A stretch of DNA of 64,000 bases from Companilactobacillus futsaii JCM 17355 (GTDB lineage: Bacteria > Bacillota > Bacilli > Lactobacillales > Lactobacillaceae), in assembly GCF_001435505.1 (NCBI RefSeq), contig NZ_AZDO01000080.1, positions 46,962 to 110,961 on the forward strand, written 5' to 3'. The notes under the pieces are model-generated. The model made no database searches, had not been told where the DNA came from, and saw nothing but the letters and a program-made list of their open reading frames with translations. The first letter of the stretch is position 1; each line of letters begins with the position of its first letter. Below are positions 48,033 to 58,331 of the stretch, piece after piece. Both the position numbers and the translations under genes were made by a program.

Positions 48033-48770
48033 ATGAAAATTTTACGACCACAACCATTTTATTTTGACGGTGGAACTAGGGCGGTATTGTTGTTGCATTC
48101 TTTTTCAGGAACGTCCAATGACATGCGACTATTAGGAAGATTTTTACAGAGAAATAATTTTTCGGCCTATGCTCCGATGCTTGTTGGTCACGGTACTGAT
48201 GAACCTTTAGATATTTTGGAAAAAGGTAGTCCAGATCAGTGGTGGCAACAAACACAGACTTCAATCGATTTTTTAAAGCAGAAGCAAAAGCAAAAGATTT
48301 ATGTTTTTGGACTGTCGTTAGGTGCAATTTTTGCGACCCAAGCACTTGAAGAAAATCCGGATGTGATTGCAGGGGGAGTTTTCGGCTCGCCTTTATACAA
48401 TCAAGAGTTCAAGAACATTAAATCGGCCTTTATGACATATGCTAAAAAGGTGTACTCTTTACAACAGGGCTTAACTGATGTGGAATTAGATGCCAAGATA
48501 AGAGTAGTTAGGTCAAAAATCGATAGCAAGATAATGTCGATTCAAAAAGCTTCCGTTGGTGTGACTGAAAAGTTAGCTGAAATAAAACGACCATATTTCA
48601 TTGGTCAAGGTACGAGTGATAAATTAGTAAATCCAGAAGCTGCTAAATTAGTAGCTCAAGACGTTAAAACATCACAGCTACATTTTTACGATGCAGGGCA
48701 TGTTTTAACTATCAACCGCGCTCATAATCAATTACAGAGTGACGTGTTAAATTTTTTAGAAAATAATTGA
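48033..48770 (+). CDS. est: Carboxylesterase (Est30-like)
   Basis: 245-aa alpha/beta hydrolase. Nucleophile elbow GLSLGA, oxyanion region LLHSFSGTSNDM, and catalytic His in YDAGHVLTINRA. Homologous to the thermophile Est30/YvaK esterases found beside rnr in Firmicutes. It hydrolyses short-chain esters; its link to RNA metabolism is unclear. It overlaps the region just upstream of rnr. Confidence 0.9.
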   Translation: MKILRPQPFYFDGGTRAVLLLHSFSGTSNDMRLLGRFLQRNNFSAYAPMLVGHGTDEPLDILEKGSPDQWWQQTQTSIDFLKQKQKQKIYVFGLSLGAIFATQALEENPDVIAGGVFGSPLYNQEFKNIKSAFMTYAKKVYSLQQGLTDVELDAKIRVVRSKIDSKIMSIQKASVGVTEKLAEIKRPYFIGQGTSDKLVNPEAAKLVAQDVKTSQLHFYDAGHVLTINRAHNQLQSDVLNFLENN

Positions 48771-48778
48771 GGATAGAA

Positions 48779-51136
48779 ATGCCAGATAAAGAAAATAAAT
48801 TAATTGCGGACATCTTAGAGGTTTTTAGAAGCAACCCCGATCGTCGCTACAAGTCAGAACAGATCGAAGACATTTTAAGAATGCATGGGGCTTCAGCTTT
48901 CAAACGTGTTGTTAAATCTCTAGCTGTCCTAGAAGGTGAAAGTAAGATTACTTTGACCAACAAAGATGAGTTCAAGATGGCTACGCCAGAAACTGTAGTT
49001 GAAGGAACTTTTAAGGGAAATGACAAGGGATTTGGTTTCGTTAGATATGATGAAGTCGACCCTGATGCTTTTATTTCCAGAGACAACACACTCCACGCGG
49101 TCAACGGCGATACAGTTGAAGTAAAGATCACTAAACCATCTAATCCATGGATCGACAAGGGACCAGAAGGTGAAATCACTAAGATTGTTGAGAGATCTTT
49201 GACTAAAGCAGTCGGTGAATTCCACCCTTATAGTGATTCTCAAGTTAAAAAAACTGGTCACTATGGCTATGTCCAAAGTCATGAAAAGAAAATTGCATCA
49301 TATATGATTTTCATTTCTGACAAAGGTTTACATCCACAAATGGGTGACATGGTTCAAGTGTCTATCGATGAATATCCAAATGACAAGCACCCTCAAAGTA
49401 TGGAAGGTACTGCTCTTGAAATCATCGGTAACAAAAATGACCCTGGTGTCGATATCATGTCCATCGTGGTCGACAATGACATCAATCCAGAATTTCCCAA
49501 CGAAGTTTTAAAAGAAGCTGAAAGTATTCCTGATCACGTTTTAGACTCAGATCGTGTTGGTCGTAAAGACTTGACTAAGAATATGGTTATCACAATCGAT
49601 GGGGATGACTCAAAAGACTTTGATGATGCAGTTGGTTTAGACATGTTGCCAAATGGTAACTTCCATCTAGAAGTTGATATCGCCGATGTTACGCATTATG
49701 TCAAAGAAGGTTCTCCACTAGATGAAGAAGCCTATGCTCGTGGTACAAGTACCTACTTAGTTGATCGAGTAATTCCAATGTTGCCATTTAGATTGTCAAA
49801 CGGAATCTGTTCATTGAACCCTGGTGAAGATCGTTTGGCTTTGACTTGTGAAATGGAAATCGACCATTCAGGTAATGTTGTTAAACATGAAATTTACCCT
49901 AGTGTTATCCAATCAAAATATCGTATGACTTATAACAACGTTAATGAAATTTTGAAGGGTGACGAAGAATTAAATGAAGAATACGCTCCATTAGTACCAA
50001 TGTTGAAACAAATGGCGCAGCTTCACGAAATTCTCTTCAACAAACGTCACCAACGTGGTGCTATCGACTTTGAAGAAACAGAAGCACAAATCATCGTTGA
50101 TGAAAATGGCAAGCCAATCGATATCAAGTTAAGAGAACGTGGAACTTCTGAAAAGATGATCGAATCATTCATGTTAGCTGCTAACGAAACAGTCGCTGAA
50201 CATTACAATGTTAAACACGTACCATTCTTATATCGTGTCCACGAAAAACCTGATGAAGAAAAAATCAAGAACTTCTTTGAATTTGCTGCGGCAATGGGTG
50301 TTCAAGTTAAAGGTAATTTGAAAGAGATTACACCAAAGATGTTCCAAAATGTTTTAGCTGATGTTGTCGGAACTCCTGAAGAACAAGTTGTCACAATCAT
50401 GTTGTTGAGAAGTTTACAACAAGCTAGATATTCTGATGAACCACTAGGTCACTTTGGTTTGGCTGCTAAGTATTACACACACTTTACTTCACCAATCAGA
50501 CGTTACCCTGATTTGACAGTTCACCGTATGATTCACAGTTATGCTGAACATGGCTTTACTGATGATGAACAAGCTAAGTGGGGCAACAAGCTTCAAGAAA
50601 TTGCTGAACACACTTCAAGTCGTGAAAGAATTTCTATCAATGCTGAACGTGCCGTTGATGATTTGAAGAAGACTGAATATATGGCTGACCAAGTCGGCAA
50701 TACTTTTGATGCTGTTGTCAGTTCAGTAACTAGTTTTGGAATGTTCATTCAATTGGATAATACTGTTGAAGGTTTGATTCACATTTCTAACATGAAAGAC
50801 GACTTCTACGAATTTGACGAAAAGAGTATGTCAATGCACGGTCGTGGAACGGGTAAGATTTTTAAAGTTGGTCAACCAATCAAAGTTAAACTGATCAGAG
50901 CAGATGTTGAACACAGACAAATTGACTTTGAACGTGTATTAACTCCAGAGGAACAAGAACAAGCTGATAAACGTGAAGCTGAATTTAAGAAAAAACGTTC
51001 AATGCAACATGGCAAAGGTCGTGGCGGTCACGGTCGTCACAATGATCACAAAGGTCATGGCAATGGAAGAAACAGAAACAGTAATAATAATGGAAACAAA
51101 AACCATAAGAGACGTGGTAAATACGAAAGACGGTGA
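48779..51136 (+). CDS. rnr: Ribonuclease R
   Basis: 785-aa processive 3'-5' exoribonuclease that degrades structured RNA and, with tmRNA, faulty mRNAs. It has an N-terminal winged helix, cold-shock domains ([19 protein letters not shown]), a catalytic RNB domain ([17 protein letters not shown] with four Asp ligands; [12 protein letters not shown]), and an S1 domain ([19 protein letters not shown]). An unusually His/Gly/Asn/Lys-rich tail ends the protein. The ATG at 48779 follows GAGGATA. smpB begins directly after. Confidence 0.96.
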   Translation: MPDKENKLIADILEVFRSNPDRRYKSEQIEDILRMHGASAFKRVVKSLAVLEGESKITLTNKDEFKMATPETVVEGTFKGNDKGFGFVRYDEVDPDAFISRDNTLHAVNGDTVEVKITKPSNPWIDKGPEGEITKIVERSLTKAVGEFHPYSDSQVKKTGHYGYVQSHEKKIASYMIFISDKGLHPQMGDMVQVSIDEYPNDKHPQSMEGTALEIIGNKNDPGVDIMSIVVDNDINPEFPNEVLKEAESIPDHVLDSDRVGRKDLTKNMVITIDGDDSKDFDDAVGLDMLPNGNFHLEVDIADVTHYVKEGSPLDEEAYARGTSTYLVDRVIPMLPFRLSNGICSLNPGEDRLALTCEMEIDHSGNVVKHEIYPSVIQSKYRMTYNNVNEILKGDEELNEEYAPLVPMLKQMAQLHEILFNKRHQRGAIDFEETEAQIIVDENGKPIDIKLRERGTSEKMIESFMLAANETVAEHYNVKHVPFLYRVHEKPDEEKIKNFFEFAAAMGVQVKGNLKEITPKMFQNVLADVVGTPEEQVVTIMLLRSLQQARYSDEPLGHFGLAAKYYTHFTSPIRRYPDLTVHRMIHSYAEHGFTDDEQAKWGNKLQEIAEHTSSRERISINAERAVDDLKKTEYMADQVGNTFDAVVSSVTSFGMFIQLDNTVEGLIHISNMKDDFYEFDEKSMSMHGRGTGKIFKVGQPIKVKLIRADVEHRQIDFERVLTPEEQEQADKREAEFKKKRSMQHGKGRGGHGRHNDHKGHGNGRNRNSNNNGNKNHKRRGKYERR

Positions 51137-51141
51137 TTCTG

Positions 51142-51612
51142 TTGAAGAAACATCATACTAAAGCTGCTAACGAAGTAGCTAATAATCGTAAGGCGCGCCA
51201 TGATTACAATATTTTAGAAACTTATGAAGCAGGAATCGCTTTGACAGGAACAGAAATCAAATCCGTTCGTGCCAGCAAGATGAACATTAAGGATGGCTTC
51301 GTCCAAGCTCGAAATGGCGAACTCTGGTTAGAAAATGTCAACATTAGCATTTATAATCAAGGTAATATCTTTAATCACGATCCTTTACGTAATCGTAAAT
51401 TATTGCTCCATAAAAAAGAGATTCGTAAGATCAGTTCAAGCATTCAAGAAAAGGGAATCACTGTAGTTCCTTTGAAAGTTTACTTAAAGCATGGTTTTGC
51501 TAAAGTATTGATTGGTATCGCCGAAGGTAAGAAACAGTACGATAAACGTGAAACAATTAAGAAACGTGATCAAGAAAGAGAAATTAGGCGTGTTATGAAA
51601 AATGCGTACTAG
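51142..51612 (+). CDS. smpB: SsrA-binding protein SmpB
   Basis: 156-aa partner of tmRNA in trans-translation. Conserved [27 protein letters not shown] and the basic C-terminal tail ([15 protein letters not shown]) that mimics a codon-anticodon helix. The TTG at 51142 gives the usual MKKHH N-terminus; an in-frame GTG at 51133 is the alternative. Coupled to rnr, with which it works in ribosome rescue. The ssrA gene itself is not in the window. Confidence 0.95.
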   Translation: MKKHHTKAANEVANNRKARHDYNILETYEAGIALTGTEIKSVRASKMNIKDGFVQARNGELWLENVNISIYNQGNIFNHDPLRNRKLLLHKKEIRKISSSIQEKGITVVPLKVYLKHGFAKVLIGIAEGKKQYDKRETIKKRDQEREIRRVMKNAY

Positions 51613-51627
51613 TTTCTCTTTTTTTAT
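51577..51627 (+). terminator. Intrinsic terminator overlapping the smpB 3' end
   Basis: AGAGAAA-TAG (51577-51587) pairs with CTA-TTTCTCT (51609-51619), followed by a T run. Confidence 0.75.
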
Positions 51628-51679
51628 ATTTTTTAAATGATGGGTAGTAGAATAATTAATAATCAAGGGGGGAATTATT

Positions 51680-52636
51680 ATGAAAATAGGCTTTTTTTCA
51701 TCATCAACACCAATTACTTATCTTTCACCAAAGAGATTTCAACGGGCCAAAGATTTTTTAACTAGTAAGGGAATAAAATTACAAGCAGGTTCATTGACGC
51801 AAAAAAATGACTTTTATCGTTCTGGTAGTATTCAAGCTCGAGCTGATGAGATCAATCAGTTGATTCATGATGATACGATCGATGTCTTGATGGCAACGAT
51901 TGGCGGATTAGTCACTAATTCTATCTTGGATAAAATTGATTATGATTATTTGCAAAAACATCCCAAGACTATTGTCGGTTATTCAGATACGACGGCCTTG
52001 TTATTGGCAATTTCTACTCAGGCACCAGCTTGCAAAATACTCTACGGTCCGGCTTTAGTAGCTTCGTTTGGAGATTCTAAAAAAATTACTGATTATACCT
52101 GGCATAGTTTTGAACAAGTTTTAAACAACCAGGAAGTAGAATTAACGGCACCACGTTTTTGGACTGATGAGGCAATCAATTGGGAAGATTACCAACGTCC
52201 AAAAAAAATGGTACAAAATCAATGGCATTACATAAAACAACCGATACTAGAAGGAAGAATCGTTGGTGGAAACCTTGATACTATGTCTGGAATCTTGGGT
52301 TCCAAGTATTTTCCTAAATATACTAAAAATGACTTATTATTTATTGAAGACGCTGAAAAAGATGCTTCAATTGTTGAAAAAAACTTTTCGATGTTAAAAA
52401 ACTTTGGTACTTTTGATCAAGTAAAGGGAGTAATTTTAGGAAAACACGCCTTATTTGATGATTTGCACACAAGACGCAAACCGATAGATATTCTTTTAGA
52501 GGTATTGGAGAATCGTAAATTACCGATAATTTATGATTTTGATTCTTGTCATACAGTCCCTATGATGACTACTCCGATAGGTGCTTGGGCTAGATTTGAT
52601 GCTTCTAAGATGCAAGTAACTTATCGGCAATCTTAA
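51680..52636 (+). CDS. S66-family peptidase (LD-carboxypeptidase/MccF-like)
   Basis: 318-aa serine peptidase. The nucleophile Ser is in VGYSDTTALL, with glycine-rich IGGLVTNSILDKIDY before it, GGNLDTMSGILGSKYFP in the middle, and catalytic His in DSCHTVPMMTTPIG near the C-terminus. Family members trim cell-wall tetrapeptides or detoxify microcin C-type aminoacyl-nucleotides; the IGGL...N pattern favours the MccF-like branch. ATG start behind AGGGGGGA. Confidence 0.88.
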   Translation: MKIGFFSSSTPITYLSPKRFQRAKDFLTSKGIKLQAGSLTQKNDFYRSGSIQARADEINQLIHDDTIDVLMATIGGLVTNSILDKIDYDYLQKHPKTIVGYSDTTALLLAISTQAPACKILYGPALVASFGDSKKITDYTWHSFEQVLNNQEVELTAPRFWTDEAINWEDYQRPKKMVQNQWHYIKQPILEGRIVGGNLDTMSGILGSKYFPKYTKNDLLFIEDAEKDASIVEKNFSMLKNFGTFDQVKGVILGKHALFDDLHTRRKPIDILLEVLENRKLPIIYDFDSCHTVPMMTTPIGAWARFDASKMQVTYRQS

Positions 52637-52675
52637 TATGATAAAATTAAGGTATTAAAGTTACTGGGGGATACG

Positions 52676-54490
52676 ATGAAGAAAATTTGGGGTATTTGGA
52701 GTCTAATTTTTGGCCTATTATTGATGTTTATAATGACTTCAACGGTCAAAGCTGATGGCGATTATCGAATAGAAAAGTACAACGTTACAGCAGACATCCA
52801 AAAAAATGGTGATATCGATTTAACGCAAAAAATTACCTATCAATTTGATGGTGACTTTAAGGGAGTGTACTATAACCAAGATATTGCTGGAATCGATGGA
52901 ATCACACCGCCAGAAGTTTATATCAATGATGGTTATACGAATACACAACTGACTCAAAGTAATTCAGAACAAAGGAATACTTTCAAAGTCGATAAAACGA
53001 AAAATAAAGTTAATATTAAAGTTTATCATCCGGCATCAACTCAAAGATTAATTTATACGTATAAGTATCATCTATTAGGAGCTATTACTAATTATGTTGA
53101 TACGGCGCGGCTAAACTGGAAAATAATCGGTGATGGTTGGCAAAAAGATTTACACAACGTTGTTTTAAGAATTAATTTACCACAAAATAACGTTCCTAAA
53201 TTGCAGGCTTGGACTCACGGGCCTTTAGACGGATATACGAAAGTTGATCGTAAGGATGGCTCTGTCAAAATGACCATTGAGACGGTTCCTGAAGGGGAAG
53301 CTGTAGAGTCTGAAATACTCTTTCCAACAACAGTAACGGCCGATAATCCTAAAGTGGTCAATAAAAAAATTAAACAAAAAGTTCTCGACCATGAAAAGCA
53401 ATTGGTTTTGGATGCTAATGCTAGTCGAGAACGCAAAAAATGGATTTATATTGTTTTGATGGCTCTAGGATACTTAGTAGTCGCAGGGATCTTTATTGGA
53501 CGCTTAGTCAGTATCAAAAAACATCCTGGCAATAAACATTTTCATCCCACGCCTTTACATCATTTCTTCGATGAGCCTAAGTTTTTGCCTAGTATGACGA
53601 AGGTGATCCTTGACCGTAGTGATAAAGCTGATAGTTTATCGTTGACGGCTGATTTGTTGTATGAAGTAGGTAAGAGACGCATGGCTATCAGAAAAGTTAA
53701 AAAGACTTATGAAATAACTGCTTTAGTCCCACCGACAAATCCGTTTTTCAAATTTTTAATTGAAAATATTGGAGATGGTAAAAAAGTTACCTTAAAACAA
53801 ATCAAGACTGCGGCGAAAGGATATCATACGGCTAAAAATGATATCGCACAGCAATTTGAAAGCTGGTCTAAAGATGCTGCTAAAGGGCGTGAGAAGTATC
53901 TCGACTTGGAAAATATTCGAATCGTTGATAACTTCCGTTTAACAGCAGTAGTGGTTCCAAGTATTTTATTTCTGATGTTTATCATTGCGGCAATTTTTGG
54001 CAAAGAGCTATTAGTTTTAGGAATAGTTTATGTATTGATAGCGATTCTTTCTTGGATCATGTTGTGGATAGCAAAAAGAAAAATTACTCCTTATACCGAT
54101 TTGGGAGAACAAGAAGTTAACGAGATAAAGGCTTTCAAGCGGATGCTTTCTGATATCGACGATATTAAGATGGCAGAAGTTGGAGATTTGATTCTCTGGG
54201 AGCAATTCTTGCCTTATGCGGTCGTTTTCGGAGTTTCAGATAAAGTTATTAAGGCCTTGAAGGTAAACTTCACTACCGAGCAAATTAACGATTCTATGAT
54301 AGTTCCATATTATATCGGAGCAACTAGTCTCTTAGGTTCAAAGAATGGTTTTGAATCTGCCTTTGTTGGAGCAATCAGTGCTGGTGGTGGTATTGCTGGA
54401 AGCTCATCAAGTATCAGCGGTGGATCGGGTGGTTTTTCTGGCGGTTCATCAGGTGGTTTTGGTGGAGGTTCCGGTGGTGGAGCCTTTTAG
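52676..54490 (+). CDS. DUF2207 membrane protein with Gly/Ser-rich tail
   Basis: 604 aa. Signal peptide (residues 1-26, cleavage near VKA), extracytoplasmic DUF2207 domain (about 30-250: YRIEKYNVTADIQKNGDIDLTQ), one membrane helix (~257-277), a cytoplasmic region, two close helices (~423-468) and a C-terminus ending in a glycine/serine-rich stretch (GGSGGFSGGSSGGFGGG). Function of the family is unknown; it is widespread in Firmicutes membranes. Confidence 0.85.
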   Translation: MKKIWGIWSLIFGLLLMFIMTSTVKADGDYRIEKYNVTADIQKNGDIDLTQKITYQFDGDFKGVYYNQDIAGIDGITPPEVYINDGYTNTQLTQSNSEQRNTFKVDKTKNKVNIKVYHPASTQRLIYTYKYHLLGAITNYVDTARLNWKIIGDGWQKDLHNVVLRINLPQNNVPKLQAWTHGPLDGYTKVDRKDGSVKMTIETVPEGEAVESEILFPTTVTADNPKVVNKKIKQKVLDHEKQLVLDANASRERKKWIYIVLMALGYLVVAGIFIGRLVSIKKHPGNKHFHPTPLHHFFDEPKFLPSMTKVILDRSDKADSLSLTADLLYEVGKRRMAIRKVKKTYEITALVPPTNPFFKFLIENIGDGKKVTLKQIKTAAKGYHTAKNDIAQQFESWSKDAAKGREKYLDLENIRIVDNFRLTAVVVPSILFLMFIIAAIFGKELLVLGIVYVLIAILSWIMLWIAKRKITPYTDLGEQEVNEIKAFKRMLSDIDDIKMAEVGDLILWEQFLPYAVVFGVSDKVIKALKVNFTTEQINDSMIVPYYIGATSLLGSKNGFESAFVGAISAGGGIAGSSSSISGGSGGFSGGSSGGFGGGSGGGAF

Positions 54491-54496
54491 AACCAA

Positions 54497-54536
54497 AAAA
54501 AATAGACCGAGATTAATTTCTCAGTCTATTTTTTTT
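54497..54536. terminator. Bidirectional terminator between DUF2207 and LPXTG genes
   Basis: AATAGACCGAGA pairs with TCTCAGTCTATT, with A run on one side and T run on the other. Confidence 0.9.
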
Positions 54537-54542
54537 GCTTTA

Positions 54543-56723
54543 TTAGACATTGCGACGTTTGAAGTAAACAATTCCGGATAGGAGTACCAAGCCCAAGAAA
54601 GTAGCTGTCAAACTATTTTTTTCACCAGTTTGAGGAAGCTTACTTGAATTGTTAGAGCCATTATTGGCATTGCCAGGATTGATTGGGTTAGTGATTAATC
54701 CACCTTCATTACCATTGTTGTTATTGTTGGAACCAGGGTTTTCTGGGTCAACAATTACACCACCGTTGTTGTCGCCGTCACCATTACCGTCAGTATCAGG
54801 AGTTTCGGTATTGCCTTCATTTCCATTGCCATCGGTTCCTGGTGTTTCGTTACCTTCATTACCATCAGTTAATTTAGGATCGGAAGTTTCAAGGGTACCT
54901 AATTCAATGTCACTATCAGTAATAGTAAATTCGATTTTTTCATTGTTGATGCCGTAGCCATCGGGAGCTTTAGTTTCAACGAAATAATAACTACCAGGGT
55001 TTAAGTTATCAACTTTGATGACACCTTCGTCATTAGTTTGGAAGACGCCTAATTTAGTACCATCAGCATCATAAAGTGTATATTCAGCACCTGCAACGCC
55101 AACTTTTTCTATATCCAATAAGTCAGCGTCATATTTGATCATTGAAGCACTGAAACTACCATCGCCACCAGTTTCTTTTTCGTTATCGATTGAAATAATA
55201 GCTGGGGCCTGTGTTTCATCACTAATAGTAAAGGTAATATCTTTGTTATTTAAGATGTATCCATCAGGAGCTTTAGTTTCTCTTAAAATATAATTTCCAT
55301 AAGGGATGTTGTACATGTGACCATAACCGAGTTGATCAGTTGTGATATGGCCGATTACTTCATTAGTGTTAGCATCGATTACGTCAAATTCAGCACCTGC
55401 TAAACGATAACCAGTTGCGGCATCGAGTTTTTGAATAATGATTGAACCTTCTTTTGAGTCAACGGGTTCATCTTTAGTCTCAACTTGAACAGCAGTTGTT
55501 GTCTGACCAGTGATTGTAAATGGAATTTCATTTGGATTTTGTTGATAACCATCTGGAGTGGATGTTTCAACAAAGTAATAATCACCAGCAGGTAATTTAT
55601 CAACTGTAATTTGACCATTTGTATCAGTTACTAAATCTGATTGAATTAAAGTATCTTCATTAGCATCTTTTCTGTAAAGACTGTAAGTAGCACCAGAAAT
55701 TAAAGTATTATTTTCATCGGCACTAGTTTTGGTCAAGACAACTGAACCTAAGATATTATTACCGTTACCACTACCAGAATTAGAGTTACCAGTTACACTA
55801 CCGTCAGCAGCTGCCATATTTGTACCGGTACTTGAGCCATTACCCCAAGTGAAGTCAGCGTGATTTTTGAACTTATGACCATTTGTTGCATTATCAGGAT
55901 CGTTGATTTTTGTTTGGAAAGTAACAGCATAAAATTGATTATCTTTGGGAAGACCATTGATGATAAAACCATTACCATCTTCAGCATATGTATATTCTGA
56001 ACTATTTAATTGATATCCCTTTTTGTAGTAACCAGGTGATGTCCAACTAGCCTCATAAACATTAACTGAACCTTTGATAAAAGCTTGGTCGTCATTAATG
56101 TTGTTTTCAATGATTTTTAGATTAGGCATTTCAGCACTATTGCGATTAGCAAGAATCGTCCAAGTAATAATGGCATCACCGTTTTCGTCAGTACCGATGA
56201 CTCCTTTTTTAGAAAAATCAGCATCTGATGAAATAATTGTCATATTATCATTAAAGTCTCCGATGACAACATTATTATTACCAATATTTGCACCCTTTCC
56301 AGGGCCAATTCCTGTCAGGATGCTAATTGAACCTTTGAAATCTTTTTGATTTTCAATTTGTTCATTAAAAGTAACTGTTAAAGTATTAGAATTTGCATCT
56401 AATACACCAGTACCAATTAAGGTACCCGCATCATTATAAAACGGAATAATTTCACCATTTCGGGTAACTTTTAATGTATCTGGAAATTGTATTTCCCAAG
56501 TGTCACTGTTATGCAGTTCTATATCTTTAGCGTCCCAATCAAGAGTCAGATTTATATCGCTAGCTGTACCATAATCTTTTTGCTTTATCGAAATTCCGCT
56601 CAATAAATCATTGGTTTTATATTCAGCCGCCTGAGCTTCGCTAGGATGACTAGCAAAAACCAAGATAACTAGACCCAAGGCAGCCACAAATGCTGCTAAA
56701 AAAGTACGTAATTTTTTCCCCAT
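54543..56723 (-). CDS. LPXTG-anchored surface protein with SpaA/Cna-B repeats
   Basis: 726-aa sortase substrate. Signal peptide to about residue 33 (ending AQA-A), an N-terminal adhesin-type beta domain (about 40-300, similar in layout to Cna/SdrG collagen- or fibrinogen-binding domains), at least three SpaA-type repeats (about 325-600; each with a KLPAGDYYFVET- or NPGSYYFVETKAPDGY-like segment that normally forms isopeptide bonds), and an Asn/Gly/Asp/Glu-rich stalk. LPQTGE, a hydrophobic helix and the basic tail FKRRNV end the protein. Likely host- or matrix-binding adhesin; ligand unknown. No sortase gene is beside it, so the housekeeping sortase would anchor it. Confidence 0.92.
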   Translation of the reverse strand: MGKKLRTFLAAFVAALGLVILVFASHPSEAQAAEYKTNDLLSGISIKQKDYGTASDINLTLDWDAKDIELHNSDTWEIQFPDTLKVTRNGEIIPFYNDAGTLIGTGVLDANSNTLTVTFNEQIENQKDFKGSISILTGIGPGKGANIGNNNVVIGDFNDNMTIISSDADFSKKGVIGTDENGDAIITWTILANRNSAEMPNLKIIENNINDDQAFIKGSVNVYEASWTSPGYYKKGYQLNSSEYTYAEDGNGFIINGLPKDNQFYAVTFQTKINDPDNATNGHKFKNHADFTWGNGSSTGTNMAAADGSVTGNSNSGSGNGNNILGSVVLTKTSADENNTLISGATYSLYRKDANEDTLIQSDLVTDTNGQITVDKLPAGDYYFVETSTPDGYQQNPNEIPFTITGQTTTAVQVETKDEPVDSKEGSIIIQKLDAATGYRLAGAEFDVIDANTNEVIGHITTDQLGYGHMYNIPYGNYILRETKAPDGYILNNKDITFTISDETQAPAIISIDNEKETGGDGSFSASMIKYDADLLDIEKVGVAGAEYTLYDADGTKLGVFQTNDEGVIKVDNLNPGSYYFVETKAPDGYGINNEKIEFTITDSDIELGTLETSDPKLTDGNEGNETPGTDGNGNEGNTETPDTDGNGDGDNNGGVIVDPENPGSNNNNNGNEGGLITNPINPGNANNGSNNSSKLPQTGEKNSLTATFLGLVLLSGIVYFKRRNV

Positions 56724-56982
56724 TTCTTTTCCCCTTTCTATAGATTACATAATTAATTATAAAAGAAATGATATGTTTAAAACAGGGTAGTGAAGAAAAT
56801 TATTAATAAATTAATTTAAGCTTATAAAGCCTGACGAATGGGAGATTTTCCACTCTCATCAGTACCATATATTGTGAAATTTTAGAAATCTATACAATAT
56901 CTAGAATATAAGTGATATTATAGTGAATGTTGTTTTTTAAGAAACTAATAGATAAATTTAATTCACTTATTGGAGGATAATA

Positions 56983-57630
56983 ATGATGATCGTATTGAGC
57001 GGCGCAATTGGAGCCGGTAAGAGTTCATTGGCTACGGTGTTATCAGAACATTTAGGAACAGAGGCTTTCTATGAACAAGTTGATAATAACCCAGTTTTGC
57101 CACTATTTTATAAAGACCCTAAGAAGTATGCTTTCTTATTGCAAATCTACTTCTTAAACAAACGTTTTGAATCAATCAAGAAAGCTATGGTACAAGATAA
57201 CAACGTTTTGGACCGTTCAATCTATGAAGATTCACTTTTCTTCCATATGAATGCTGATATGGGACGTGCTACACCACAAGAAGTAAAAGTTTATGATGAA
57301 TTGTTAGCTAATATGATGCAAGAACTACCATACGCTGCTGCTAAAAAGGCTCCAGATTTGCTAGTGCACTTGGATATTTCATATGACACAATGATCCACC
57401 GTATCGAAAAGCGTGGCCGTTCATATGAACAACCAGAACAAGATCCAACTTTGCCAGAATACTACCATAACTTACTTTCACGTTATGATGGTTGGTATGA
57501 TGAGTATGATTACAGTCCTAAGATGAAGATTGACGGCGACAAGTATGACTTCGTTGAAAATCCTGAAGATCGTAAGAAGGTTCTTGAATTGATCGATGAA
57601 CAATTGCGTGTTCGTGGTACTTTAGACTAG
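56983..57630 (+). CDS. Deoxynucleoside kinase (dAdo/dGuo type)
   Basis: 215-aa salvage kinase. P-loop GAIGAGKSS near the N-terminus, the substrate/catalytic stretch EQVDNNPVLPLFYKD, DRSIYEDSLFF (DRS motif), and the lid RIEKRGRSYEQ. Resembles lactobacillal deoxyadenosine/deoxyguanosine kinases, which occur as tandem pairs in some species; only one copy is here. Two ATG codons are adjacent (56983, 56986) after GGAGG. Confidence 0.92.
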   Translation: MMIVLSGAIGAGKSSLATVLSEHLGTEAFYEQVDNNPVLPLFYKDPKKYAFLLQIYFLNKRFESIKKAMVQDNNVLDRSIYEDSLFFHMNADMGRATPQEVKVYDELLANMMQELPYAAAKKAPDLLVHLDISYDTMIHRIEKRGRSYEQPEQDPTLPEYYHNLLSRYDGWYDEYDYSPKMKIDGDKYDFVENPEDRKKVLELIDEQLRVRGTLD

Positions 57631-57636
57631 TTAATT

Positions 57637-57666
57637 AAAAGCCTAGGATAATTCTTGGGCTTTTTT
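57637..57666 (+). terminator. Intrinsic terminator after the deoxynucleoside kinase
   Basis: AAAAGCCTAGGA pairs with TTCTTGGGCTTTT, then T run. Confidence 0.88.
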
Positions 57667-57706
57667 GTTGCTTGCTAGTATGCGTAAAATAAGATACCCT
57701 ATTAAA

Positions 57707-57751
57707 GGCAGTTTGCACTGGTAACCTGCTATGAAATTAAAACAGTGGAGG
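57707..57751 (+). promoter_or_regulatory. Candidate preQ1-I-like riboswitch before queT
   Basis: P1 candidate GGCAG (57707-57711) with CTGCT (57726-57730). Within the loop, CACTG (57716-57720) can pair with CAGTG (57743-57747) to make an H-type pseudoknot. The second strand runs into the ribosome site GGAGG (57747-57751). The A-rich segment before it resembles the preQ1-I tail. Position upstream of a queuosine-precursor transporter supports the assignment. Confidence 0.5.
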
Positions 57752-57758
57752 TTTTACT

Positions 57759-58253
57759 TTGAGTAATTTAAAAACAAGAGATATTACACAATTAGCATTG
57801 ATTGCAGCTTTGTACGTAGCTGTGACGATTGCTCCAGGAATTTCAGCATTTTCTTATGGTCAAATTCAATTCCGTGTTTCCGAAATTTTGATGTTATTGC
57901 CATTTTTTAATCATAAGTATAGTTGGTCGTTGATCGTGGGATGTTTTGTTTCTAATATTTTCAGTGCTTCATTAGGAGTAGCTGATTTGATCTTAGGGAC
58001 TTTGGCAACTGCTATTGCTTGTCTAATTATTACTAGAATTCCTGCTGATAACAAATTTTTATGGGCGGTTCCAGTTGTTTGTGCCGTGGTCAATGGAATT
58101 ATTGTTGGAGCAGAACTTCATTTTATTTTGAAGTTGCCATTTTGGCTTAATTTTGTCACAGTCGGCTTGGGTGAGTTGGTCGTTGTGGCAATCGGTACAG
58201 TAGTATTCTATTTCTTGATGCAGAATCAAAGTTTCAGTAAATTAATAAGGTAA
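57759..58253 (+). CDS. queT: QueT-type ECF transporter substrate-binding membrane subunit
   Basis: 164 aa with about five or six membrane helices and the family stretches FSYGQIQFRVSEILMLLPFF and GVADLILGTLATAIAC. QueT (COG4708) is the substrate-capture component of an ECF transporter for queuosine precursors and works with a shared EcfA/A'/T energising module encoded elsewhere. TTG start 7 nt after GGAGG. Leader region folds into a possible preQ1-sensing pseudoknot. Confidence 0.88.
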   Translation: MSNLKTRDITQLALIAALYVAVTIAPGISAFSYGQIQFRVSEILMLLPFFNHKYSWSLIVGCFVSNIFSASLGVADLILGTLATAIACLIITRIPADNKFLWAVPVVCAVVNGIIVGAELHFILKLPFWLNFVTVGLGELVVVAIGTVVFYFLMQNQSFSKLIR

Positions 58254-58261
58254 GACGTAGG

Positions 58262-58288
58262 TGGGGGAAGTGATTCCTCCATTTTTTT
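58262..58288 (+). terminator. Intrinsic terminator after queT
   Basis: TGGGGGAA-GTGA-TTCCTCCA (one G-T pair), then seven T. Confidence 0.88.
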
Positions 58289-58331
58289 GTTATAATCTAC
58301 TTTATAAAGTATTGTGAGGAGATGTGTTTAT

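Noticed and set aside
54649..54957. Pro/Leu/Ser-rich open frame opposite the LPXTG stalk
   Set aside because: Low-complexity reflection of the Asn/Gly/Glu-rich coding strand without start signals.
56831..56862. Hairpin upstream of the deoxynucleoside kinase gene
   Set aside because: The stem is short and interrupted by several mismatches and has no T run; not strong enough to call.
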